Origin: Endomicrobium sp.
GTDB lineage: Bacteria; Elusimicrobiota; Endomicrobiia; Endomicrobiales; Endomicrobiaceae
Direction: 5' to 3'
Assembly: GCA_031290055.1 (NCBI GenBank)
Contig: JAITOH010000047.1
Coordinates: 1-6,066 of the forward strand
DNA length: 6,066 nucleotides
The notes beneath the pieces are model-generated. The model saw nothing but the letters and a program-made list of their open reading frames with translations, was not told where the DNA came from and did not search any database. Shown here one piece after another: positions 1 to 6,066 of the stretch. The first letter of the stretch is position 1; each line of letters begins with the position of its first letter. The position numbers were made by a program, and so were the translations under genes.

Positions 1-2386
1 CATTGATTTAAATTCATACTCTCCTGACATGTCAGCGGAATATTCTATAGTCTTGTGTTTCCCAGATGTTTATGAAATAGGGTCTTCAAACCTTGGTCTT
101 GAAATTCTTTACCACCTGATTAATGAAAAAAAGCTTGCTCGTTGCGAAAGGGTATTTGCTCCTGATATGGATATGGAGTCAATTTTAAAAAAAGAAAAAC
201 TTAGTCTTTTTTCATTAGAATCTAGGAGTAGTTTAAAAAGTTTTGACGTTTTAGGTTTTACAATTCAATGCGAACTTGCTGCCACAAACATTATTAATAT
301 TCTTTATTTGTCTGATATATCAATATTTTCAAAAGACAGAAAGGATGATGAACCTTTAATAATTGCTGGGGGGCCCACTTTGATTAATCCTGAACCTTTT
401 TGTGATTTTTTTGACTTGTTTGTTTTAGGCGATGGCGAAGAAGCGATTGAAGAAGTGATTAATATATCTAAAGAATTTAAAAAGCTGAAATTTTCAAAAA
501 TAGCAACCCTAAAAAGATTATCCAAAGTAGATGGAGTATATGTACCATCACTTTATAGCGTTAAATATAATGACGACAATACAGTTAAATCTGTTTCCCC
601 TATATCAAATGACGTAAAACCTATTATAAAAAAAAGAATCTTAAATTTAAAAAATGCATATTTCCCTAAAAAAAAAATAATTCCTCTTATGGAAGTTGTC
701 AGTAATAAATTAAATATTGAAATTACAAGAGGATGTCTCGGGAGATGTAGGTTTTGTCAAGCGTCAAAATATTATTATCCATGGAGACAAAGGCCTCTTA
801 ATGAATTGTTAGATATTGTAAAAAAAGGTATGACTTTTGGATTTGAAGAAATTGCTTTCTTGTCTCTCTCATGTAGTGATTATAAATATTTGGATATGCT
901 GTTAGTTGAAACGAATAAATTATATAAAAAGTTAAATTTTAGGATTTCATTACCATCTTTAAGATGTAATGAACGTTCACTTAAAATAGTTCAGTATATT
1001 AATAGAATTAAAAGGCCTACTCTCACTTTCGCTCCTGAAGCAGGAACAGATAGACTGCGTAATGTAATAGGGAAATATCTCTCAGAAAAACAAATAGTTG
1101 AAACTTTACTTGCAGCAAATGCTATGGGCTGGAAAGTTATAAAACTTTATTTTATGATAGGCCTTCCTACAGAAACCGATGGAGATATAGCTGGTATAGA
1201 ACGTCTTGTAAGATTAGTTAAAAAAAAAGCAAAAAATTTAAATTTTAACATTACAATTTCACCTTTTGTTCCAAAGGCACAAACAGCGTTTCAGTGGTTG
1301 CCTATGGCAAATCCTAATGAAATCGAAAAAAAAATTAATCTTTTAAATAGATTGCTTCCAGCAAATGTAAAAGCTCATGATTATAAAACAAGTATTTTAG
1401 AGGCTTTGATTTCAAGAGCTGATAGACGATTTTCAAAAGTAATTTATAAAGCGTGGAAAAAGGGCGCAAGATTTGATCAATGGACTGACAAATTTAAAGA
1501 ATCTATATGGCGCGAAGTACTTATTGAAAATAAAATAGATTTAAATTTTTATTTGTATAGAAATAAAAATTATAACGAAGTTTTTCCTTGGGATCACTTG
1601 TTTTTTGGTATATCAAAAGAAGACCTATATTCCGATTATATAGACTCTATAGGCGAGGCCTTTTGTTTTGTAAAGACAAAACAATTTGCTGATAATCTAA
1701 AATGTTTTTTGCCTGAAAATTATGTAGAACCAAAAGTTTTAAGAATTTCTCCTGTCATGCGATTGAGACTTCGTTTTTCAAAAAAAGGTGTAGTAAGATT
1801 TATATCTCATTTGGAACAAATAGAGGTATTTAGAAGAGTTGCGAGACGCTCTTGTCTCCCTGTTGCATTTACTGCTGGGTTCAATCCTAAAGTTAAATCA
1901 TCTTATGGCCCTCCTCTTTCTGTTGGTCAAGAAAGTTCGAGCGAGTATATGGAGTTGTATTTTACGCAAAAAGTTGATATTGAGAGTGTGAGATTTGAGT
2001 TTTCAAAAGTGCTCCCAAATGGATTTGCCCTACTTGATGTGAAAAATATGCCATTAATTTTTCCAAGTATTGGTACCCTAGCGAATATTTTAGAATACGA
2101 AATAAGAGGTACAAATATAACACAAAAAAAAATAAATAAATTTTTGTCCCAAGATTTAGTTGTAATCAAAAGAAAACAAAAAGGGAAGACCATTGAAATT
2201 GACGTTAAACCTTTAATAAAATCTTTTAAAATGAAAAATGGAATTTTAAGATTGCAGCTTCGTTTTGGAGCTGTCGGATTTATAAAACCTGAAGCAATTT
2301 TAGGAGCATTAGAACTCCAAGGATATATCATAGAAAGAACTAATTTGTACATAGAAACAAAAAATGGGACAATGTACAACATTTAA
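1..2386 (+). CDS. Fused radical SAM protein (TIGR03960-type) with C-terminal DUF2344/TIGR03936 domain, 5' partial
   Basis: An uncharacterised radical SAM enzyme; its substrate is unknown. Residues are numbered from the ATG at 29. Residues 1-150 form a B12-binding-like domain, with FPDVYEIG near the start, GGP at 114-116 followed by NPEPF, and a GDGEE motif. The radical SAM core follows, with its 4Fe-4S ligands C236, C240 and C243 (CLGRCRFC), then FAPEAGTDRLR and YFMIGLPTETD. A linker at about 540-577 leads to the DUF2344 domain (about 578-785: RFISHLEQ, AFTAGFNPK, SSYGPPL). The reading frame is open upstream of ATG 29 to the window edge, and relatives carry a further stretch before FPDVYE, so the true start probably lies outside the window. 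The two domains are separate neighbouring genes in many bacteria and fused here. The gene is followed after 23 bp by rng, a recurrent partner, which suggests a link to RNA or ribosome metabolism (inference). Family assignment is firm; function is not. Confidence 0.93.
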   Translation, partial: IDLNSYSPDMSAEYSIVLCFPDVYEIGSSNLGLEILYHLINEKKLARCERVFAPDMDMESILKKEKLSLFSLESRSSLKSFDVLGFTIQCELAATNIINILYLSDISIFSKDRKDDEPLIIAGGPTLINPEPFCDFFDLFVLGDGEEAIEEVINISKEFKKLKFSKIATLKRLSKVDGVYVPSLYSVKYNDDNTVKSVSPISNDVKPIIKKRILNLKNAYFPKKKIIPLMEVVSNKLNIEITRGCLGRCRFCQASKYYYPWRQRPLNELLDIVKKGMTFGFEEIAFLSLSCSDYKYLDMLLVETNKLYKKLNFRISLPSLRCNERSLKIVQYINRIKRPTLTFAPEAGTDRLRNVIGKYLSEKQIVETLLAANAMGWKVIKLYFMIGLPTETDGDIAGIERLVRLVKKKAKNLNFNITISPFVPKAQTAFQWLPMANPNEIEKKINLLNRLLPANVKAHDYKTSILEALISRADRRFSKVIYKAWKKGARFDQWTDKFKESIWREVLIENKIDLNFYLYRNKNYNEVFPWDHLFFGISKEDLYSDYIDSIGEAFCFVKTKQFADNLKCFLPENYVEPKVLRISPVMRLRLRFSKKGVVRFISHLEQIEVFRRVARRSCLPVAFTAGFNPKVKSSYGPPLSVGQESSSEYMELYFTQKVDIESVRFEFSKVLPNGFALLDVKNMPLIFPSIGTLANILEYEIRGTNITQKKINKFLSQDLVVIKRKQKGKTIEIDVKPLIKSFKMKNGILRLQLRFGAVGFIKPEAILGALELQGYIIERTNLYIETKNGTMYNI
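2345..2379 (+). other. Potential RNA hairpin at the 3' end of the radical SAM gene
   Basis: TTGTACAT (2345-2352) and ATGTACAA (2372-2379) are perfect 8-bp inverted arms separated by 19 nt. The element lies within the last codons of the radical SAM gene, 30 bp before the rng start. No T-tract follows, so it does not look like an intrinsic terminator. It could act as an mRNA structure or processing element between the two cistrons, or be chance. Confidence 0.35.
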
Positions 2387-2412
2387 AATATTAAATAAAA
2401 TTTTGAAAAATG
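2380..2412 (+). other. Potential AT-rich hairpin covering the rng start codon
   Basis: CATTTAAAAT (2380-2389) can pair with ATTTT (2400-2404) and AAATG (2408-2412), leaving a 3-nt bulge (GAA, 2405-2407) and a 10-nt loop. The 3' arm contains the rng ATG, so folding would hide the start codon. It begins at the base after the hairpin at 2345-2379, so the two could stack. The stem is nearly all A-U and therefore weak. Confidence 0.25.
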
Positions 2413-3843
2413 AGAAAGGAAATATTGGTAAATACAAGTTTAGAAGAAACAAAGGTTGCAGTTCTTGAGAACGGCAGACTTTTTGATTTGTTTATTGAAA
2501 GAAGAGAATCAAAGAAAATATTGAATAGTATTTATAAAGGTAAGGTGAAGAATATTGTGCCAGCTCTCGACTCGGCATTTGTAGATATTGGCTTTGGGAA
2601 AAGCACATATCTCAGCGTTTGCGACATAGTGCCATTCTGTGATGAAAGGAATATTGAAAAAATGATAAAAATTGGACAAGAGATTATGGTCCAAGTTTAT
2701 AAAGAGCCAATAGGCACAAAAGGCCCTAAAGTAACAATGAATATTTCCCTTCCTGGAAGGCTTTTAGTATATATCCCCTTTGGAAAGAGTATAGGTATAT
2801 CGAAAAATATTGAAAATAAACGAGAATATACCAGATTAAAAAACCTAATTACTAGGTTTAAAAAAGATATCGCTGTTCCAGGTGGAATAATAGTAAGGAC
2901 TGAATGTGAGGAAGCTAGTGAAGAGGAAATAAAAAACGAAATGAAATACCTAACAAAACTTTGGGGTTCTATAGTAAAAAGATTTAATGATGCAACTCCG
3001 ATGAGTCTTATACATAAGGATCTAGGTGTTGTTTTTCAAATTATAAGAGATTATTTTTCTGATGATGTTGTGCTTATGCATATGGATTCAAAAAAAGAGT
3101 TTAAGGGTGTTATAGATTTTGTAAAAGTTGTATCTCCTGACTGTATTGATAGGATCGCTCTTTATGATGGTAAAACCCCAATATTTAGAGCATATGGTAT
3201 TGCAGGAGAAATAAATAAACTTCGTTTAAATAGAGTAAAGTTGCACTCTGGTGGTTATATAGTAATACAGGAAGCCGAATCTCTCTGTTCAATAGATGTC
3301 AACAGCGGAAAGTTTACATCAAAATCTACACAGGAGGATACAGCAATTCTTACAAATCTTGAAGCTGCTGAAGAAATTGCAAGACAGTTAAGACTTAGAA
3401 ATATTGGTGGTATAGTTGTTATTGATTTTATAGATATGAAAAAGGGTAAAAATAGGCAAAAAATTTTAGAAAAATTTCGTAAAGCTACAAGGGGTGACAA
3501 AGCTAAAATAAAAATATGGCCGATAACAAAATTGGGACTTATAGAAATGACAAGAGAGAGGAAAAGGGAATCATTATTTTTTTTCCTGGGTGACACGTGT
3601 CCTATATGTCGAGGGCTTGGGCTCATTCTTTCAAAGGAGTCTATTTTCACTAATGTTTGTGATGAAATAGAACAGTTAAAAGTTCATGACTATGATGGTA
3701 AAATAAAAATAAATTTAAACCCTGACATTGTTGAGTATTTTAAAGAAAGAAAATTTAGACTTAAAGAGTTATTTAATACTGATTTTGATATTAGGGAAAG
3801 TACAGAAGTATTAAGAGAGGAGTACCAGATTATTTTTGAATAA
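2410..3843 (+). CDS. rng: Ribonuclease G/E family endoribonuclease (RNase G)
   Basis: A cytoplasmic single-strand endoribonuclease; the family matures rRNA 5' ends and starts mRNA decay, preferring 5'-monophosphate RNA. The 477 aa match RNase G (489 aa in E. coli) and lack the long C-terminal degradosome scaffold of RNase E. An S1 domain lies at about 36-125 (YKGKVKNIVPALDSAFVDIG). R163-T164 (IIVRTE) match the 5'-sensor pair R169/T170 of E. coli RNase E. The Mg-binding catalytic residues are D296 and N298 (SIDVNSG) and D339 (VIDFIDM); the D296-D339 spacing equals that of E. coli D303-D346. C397 and C400 (CPICRGLG) form the Zn-link that joins protomers. ATG 2410 is chosen because the family begins with KEILVN right after it. 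There is no clear Shine-Dalgarno sequence; a purine run (AGAAAGGA) lies inside the gene, just before an in-frame TTG at 2425. The gene follows the radical SAM gene by 23 bp and faces the PBP gene. Confidence 0.95.
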   Translation: MRKEILVNTSLEETKVAVLENGRLFDLFIERRESKKILNSIYKGKVKNIVPALDSAFVDIGFGKSTYLSVCDIVPFCDERNIEKMIKIGQEIMVQVYKEPIGTKGPKVTMNISLPGRLLVYIPFGKSIGISKNIENKREYTRLKNLITRFKKDIAVPGGIIVRTECEEASEEEIKNEMKYLTKLWGSIVKRFNDATPMSLIHKDLGVVFQIIRDYFSDDVVLMHMDSKKEFKGVIDFVKVVSPDCIDRIALYDGKTPIFRAYGIAGEINKLRLNRVKLHSGGYIVIQEAESLCSIDVNSGKFTSKSTQEDTAILTNLEAAEEIARQLRLRNIGGIVVIDFIDMKKGKNRQKILEKFRKATRGDKAKIKIWPITKLGLIEMTRERKRESLFFFLGDTCPICRGLGLILSKESIFTNVCDEIEQLKVHDYDGKIKINLNPDIVEYFKERKFRLKELFNTDFDIRESTEVLREEYQIIFE

Positions 3844-3866
3844 AGAAATTCTTAAAAGTTTGCTTG

Positions 3867-5957
3867 CTAACTGTTAGTGTGATATTTTGTAGGGGCTGTT
3901 CCTTTTATGAATGCTTCTAAAAAAGTATCACTTGTTTTTTTTAACGCAAGTAACCCGGTGTGAGAATTTATTAGGACCAATTCAATATTTTCAGGTAGAA
4001 GAAAATCTAGTATTGGTTCTCCATCAAGAGCTTCTTTCATAAATTGTGTCCATATAGGACATGCAATAATTCCACCAGTAGTTTTCTCTCCAAGAGACAT
4101 AGATTTATCATCGTAGCCTACCCACACCCCAGCTGCGAGTTGTGGAGTATATCCCACAAACCAAGCATCTGTTGAATTGTTTGTTGTGCCAGTTTTTCCT
4201 GCACAAGGCCTTCCTAAATTTTTAGCATACCAACCACTTCCTCTTTCTATAACACCCTTAAGCATATTTGTTGTGATATAACAGATTTGTGGAGAAAAAA
4301 CTTCTTTTTGCTCAGGGGTGTATTGCTCTAAAATTTTACCATCTTTATCAATTATTTTAGTTATAAAGTAAGGATTACTTTTAATACCACCTGAAGCTAA
4401 AGTTGCAAAAGCTGAAACCATTTCTTGTAAAGTAACTTCACTTGATCCTAAAGCAAGTGAAAGTGAATTTGTGAGCGGTGTTGAGATACCCAAACTTCTT
4501 GCCGTTTGTATGACTTTTTCTGGTGTTATCTTCATGATTATATCAACAGTACAAGTATTAATAGATAGAGCAAGCGATGTTCCCAATGTTACAGGACCTC
4601 TATGTTTATTGCCATAATTTGTGGGTATCCAAATTTTATTTATGTTGGTTAAGTCCTTTTCAGGTACATTTTCTGCAATAGTTTCAAGAATTGTTAGATC
4701 TCTTGAAACTAAGTTCCAAGAATTTTTGTTATAAACAAAAATTAAGGGTTTGTCGTTAAAAATTGTTGCAGGGGTAAGCCCTGTTTCTATTGCTGTAAGG
4801 TATACAAAAGGTTTAAAGGATGATCCAGGCTGACGTTTTGCCTGAATGGCTCTATTGAACTGTGATTCTTTAAAATCGCGCCCCCCAACCATTGCTCTTA
4901 TTGCACCATTTTTTGTATCTATAGCTATTAGTGCACCCTGCATCTTTGCGGATTTTAGTCCCATTTGTTTATTTTTATTTAACTTATATTCTTCAAATTT
5001 TGTAAGAGTTTCTTCGATAGCTTTTTCAGCGGCCGTCTGAGCTTGTATATCGATAGTAGTATAAATTGAAAGCCCAGATTTAAATAAAGCATTTGTCCCA
5101 TATTTTGGTTCAAGTAGTATCTTCAAAAAATCTGTCAAATAACGCACTGAATTTTCCAGTGCTTTTTTCTTTATTGGCAAAGTAACCCTGAGAGCTTCTT
5201 TTTCTTGTTCTTTTGTAATATAACCAAGTTTTTTCATTTTCAATAGAACAAGATTTCTCCTAGTAAGAGAAGCTTTTGTATTCTTGAAAGGATTATAATA
5301 ATTAGGCGACTTTGGAATTGCAGCAAGCGTAGCACATTCGGCAAGATTTAAATCTTTAGTATTTTTATTGAAATATATTCTTGCAGCTGCCTGAACTCCA
5401 TATGCCCCGTTTCCAAAATATATTTGGTTTACATAAAATTGCAAAATTTCATATTTTGAATATTTTTTTTCAAGTTGTATTGTTAAAATACTTTCTTTTA
5501 TTTTTCTAAGTAATGTTTTTTTTCTAGTTAAAAATATAGTTTTTGCAAGCTGTTGTGTTATTGTTGAACCACCTTCAGAAACTTTTCTTTTTAGAATCAT
5601 TCTTATAAAAGCTCGTGCAGTTCCCTTTATTGAAATTCCCCAATGTTTGAAAAAATTATTATCTTCAATGGCTATAAATGCTTTTTGAAGATTAACAGGG
5701 ACTTCTTTTATTGGTATAAGAACCCTTCTTTCTACAAAGAATTCGGAGATCAAATTGTTATTTCTATCGTAAATTTTAGTTGATAAATTGGGGGTATAAT
5801 CCTCAAGTTCTTGTACATATGGCAGACGACCCATGACTTCAATTGCAAGTCTAGTAATTACAATTATCAATATAGATATAGCAACAAAAAACAATAAAAC
5901 AAAGAACTTTTTAGAAGAGAAATTTCTTTTAGATTTTTTCAGTTTCACAATATGCAT
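3867..5957 (-). CDS. mrcA: Class A penicillin-binding protein 1A (bifunctional transglycosylase/transpeptidase)
   Basis: An inner-membrane peptidoglycan synthase that polymerises lipid II and cross-links stem peptides. Read from ATG 5957 it has 696 aa: a Lys/Arg-rich cytoplasmic tail (1-17), one membrane anchor (about 18-38), a GT51 glycosyltransferase (about 60-250) and a transpeptidase (about 335-640). GT51 motifs are EDNNFFKHWG with catalytic E98, GGSTITQQLAK (129-139), RKIKE (151-155), and EILQFYVNQIYFG with second Glu E170. Transpeptidase motifs are S379-x-x-K382 (nucleophile S379), S465-I-N467 and K588-T-G590. All catalytic residues are present. Residues about 410-445 form a longer than usual segment between SxxK and SxN. 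The protein is shorter than E. coli PBP1a (850 aa). The stop is TAG, 23 bp from the rng stop. A strong promoter ends one base before ATG 5957, so the real start may be GTG 5948 (codon 4). The symbol follows E. coli usage; pbpA or ponA are alternatives. Confidence 0.96.
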   Translation of the reverse strand: MHIVKLKKSKRNFSSKKFFVLLFFVAISILIIVITRLAIEVMGRLPYVQELEDYTPNLSTKIYDRNNNLISEFFVERRVLIPIKEVPVNLQKAFIAIEDNNFFKHWGISIKGTARAFIRMILKRKVSEGGSTITQQLAKTIFLTRKKTLLRKIKESILTIQLEKKYSKYEILQFYVNQIYFGNGAYGVQAAARIYFNKNTKDLNLAECATLAAIPKSPNYYNPFKNTKASLTRRNLVLLKMKKLGYITKEQEKEALRVTLPIKKKALENSVRYLTDFLKILLEPKYGTNALFKSGLSIYTTIDIQAQTAAEKAIEETLTKFEEYKLNKNKQMGLKSAKMQGALIAIDTKNGAIRAMVGGRDFKESQFNRAIQAKRQPGSSFKPFVYLTAIETGLTPATIFNDKPLIFVYNKNSWNLVSRDLTILETIAENVPEKDLTNINKIWIPTNYGNKHRGPVTLGTSLALSINTCTVDIIMKITPEKVIQTARSLGISTPLTNSLSLALGSSEVTLQEMVSAFATLASGGIKSNPYFITKIIDKDGKILEQYTPEQKEVFSPQICYITTNMLKGVIERGSGWYAKNLGRPCAGKTGTTNNSTDAWFVGYTPQLAAGVWVGYDDKSMSLGEKTTGGIIACPIWTQFMKEALDGEPILDFLLPENIELVLINSHTGLLALKKTSDTFLEAFIKGTAPTKYHTNS

Positions 5958-5958
5958 G

Positions 5959-5987
5959 ATTATATTCTAAAATTGAAGATATGTCAA
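5959..5987 (-). promoter_or_regulatory. Consensus sigma-70 type promoter for the PBP1A gene
   Basis: On the - strand, TTGACA (5987-5982) and TATAAT (5964-5959) are separated by exactly 17 bp. Both boxes are perfect housekeeping-sigma consensus with optimal spacing, in the only non-coding stretch upstream of the PBP gene. The -10 box ends one base before ATG 5957, so the predicted transcription start (about 5953-5951) falls within codons 2-3 of the longest reading frame. There is no TGn extension. In very AT-rich DNA a TATAAT alone means little; the full pair at 17 bp is much less likely by chance. Confidence 0.8.
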
Positions 5988-5997
5988 AAATACAGAA

Positions 5998-6020
5998 AAC
6001 ATCTTAAAGTTTAAGATTTT
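5998..6020. repeat. Near-perfect inverted repeat upstream of the PBP1A promoter
   Basis: ATCTTAAA (6001-6008) and TTTAAGAT (6010-6017) are perfect 8-bp arms around a single G at 6009. After one mismatch (6000/6018) two further A-T pairs extend it to 5998-6020. Its centre lies about 57 bp upstream of the predicted PBP transcription start, a usual place for an operator or activator site. It could instead be a weak AT-rich hairpin ending a gene outside the window, since T-rich DNA follows on both strands. Confidence 0.5.
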
Positions 6021-6066
6021 GATAGTAAAAAATTAAATAAAAATATTTAAATTTATGCTGTAAAAT

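Noticed and set aside
1927..2382. 151-codon open frame on the - strand, opposite the radical SAM C-terminal domain
   Set aside because: It lies wholly antisense to a well-conserved domain, its translation matches nothing I recognise, and it is explained by scarce stops opposite AT-rich codons.
3330..3336. AGGAGG motif inside rng as an internal ribosome binding site
   Set aside because: It encodes part of a conserved QEDTA segment and no suitable reading frame starts after it.
3255..3650. 131-codon open frame on the - strand within rng
   Set aside because: It covers the strongly conserved catalytic part of RNase G in antisense and has no start signal or recognisable motif.
3844..3880. Possible bidirectional terminator between rng and the PBP gene, including CTAACTGTTAG at 3867-3877
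   Set aside because: The symmetric element leaves only a 4-bp stem with a 3-nt loop and no T-tract follows on either strand, so it is not a credible intrinsic terminator. Termination may be Rho-dependent or overlap into the facing gene.
4846..5040. 64-codon hydrophobic open frame on the + strand within the PBP gene
   Set aside because: It is antisense to the junction before the transpeptidase domain; hydrophobicity arises from the complement of Lys/Glu-rich codons.
6019..6066. A second promoter on the + strand at the right edge (TTGATA at 6019, TAAAAT at 6061)
   Set aside because: The boxes are not at an acceptable spacing to each other, and such hexamers are common in DNA this AT-rich.
1..6066. 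CRISPR array, insertion sequence, phage, toxin-antitoxin or other novel mobile or defence system
   Set aside because: No direct repeats with spacers, no transposase or integrase motifs, and almost all sequence is accounted for by three housekeeping-type genes.

Overview
The window comes from a strongly AT-rich bacterial genome (roughly 30% GC by eye) and is densely coding. It holds three protein genes in a convergent layout: two on the + strand and one large gene on the - strand, with 23 bp between the two facing 3' ends. I see no rRNA, tRNA, CRISPR array, insertion sequence, phage gene or toxin-antitoxin pair. Gene content and codon use look like ordinary chromosome.

Region 1-2386 (+) is a fused radical SAM protein (TIGR03960-type N-terminal part plus TIGR03936/DUF2344 C-terminal part) that runs off the left edge. 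Region 2410-3843 (+) is a ribonuclease G/E family protein of RNase G length. The two are 23 bp apart and almost certainly co-transcribed. This radical SAM/DUF2344-RNase G pairing recurs in many bacteria, often followed by the ribosomal protein genes rplU and rpmA. Here the cluster ends after the RNase. Region 3867-5957 (-) is a complete class A penicillin-binding protein (PBP1A type) with intact glycosyltransferase and transpeptidase motifs. The last 109 bp (5958-6066) are non-coding. They hold an exact consensus sigma-70-type promoter reading into the PBP gene and a near-perfect inverted repeat upstream of it.

The organism is a Gram-negative-like, peptidoglycan-making, AT-rich bacterium. The style of the PBP1A and of the fused radical SAM protein makes me think of the Elusimicrobiota (Endomicrobium-like), but this is an impression from memory with low confidence. 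Neither visible gene start has a clear Shine-Dalgarno sequence.

No new defence or mobile system is visible. The most useful points are: (i) the PBP promoter -10 box lies one base from the first ATG, so the true start is probably downstream and possibly near-leaderless; (ii) two abutting potential RNA hairpins at the radical SAM-rng junction, the second covering the rng start codon; (iii) the radical SAM protein lacks the extra cysteine cluster I expect between its two halves.
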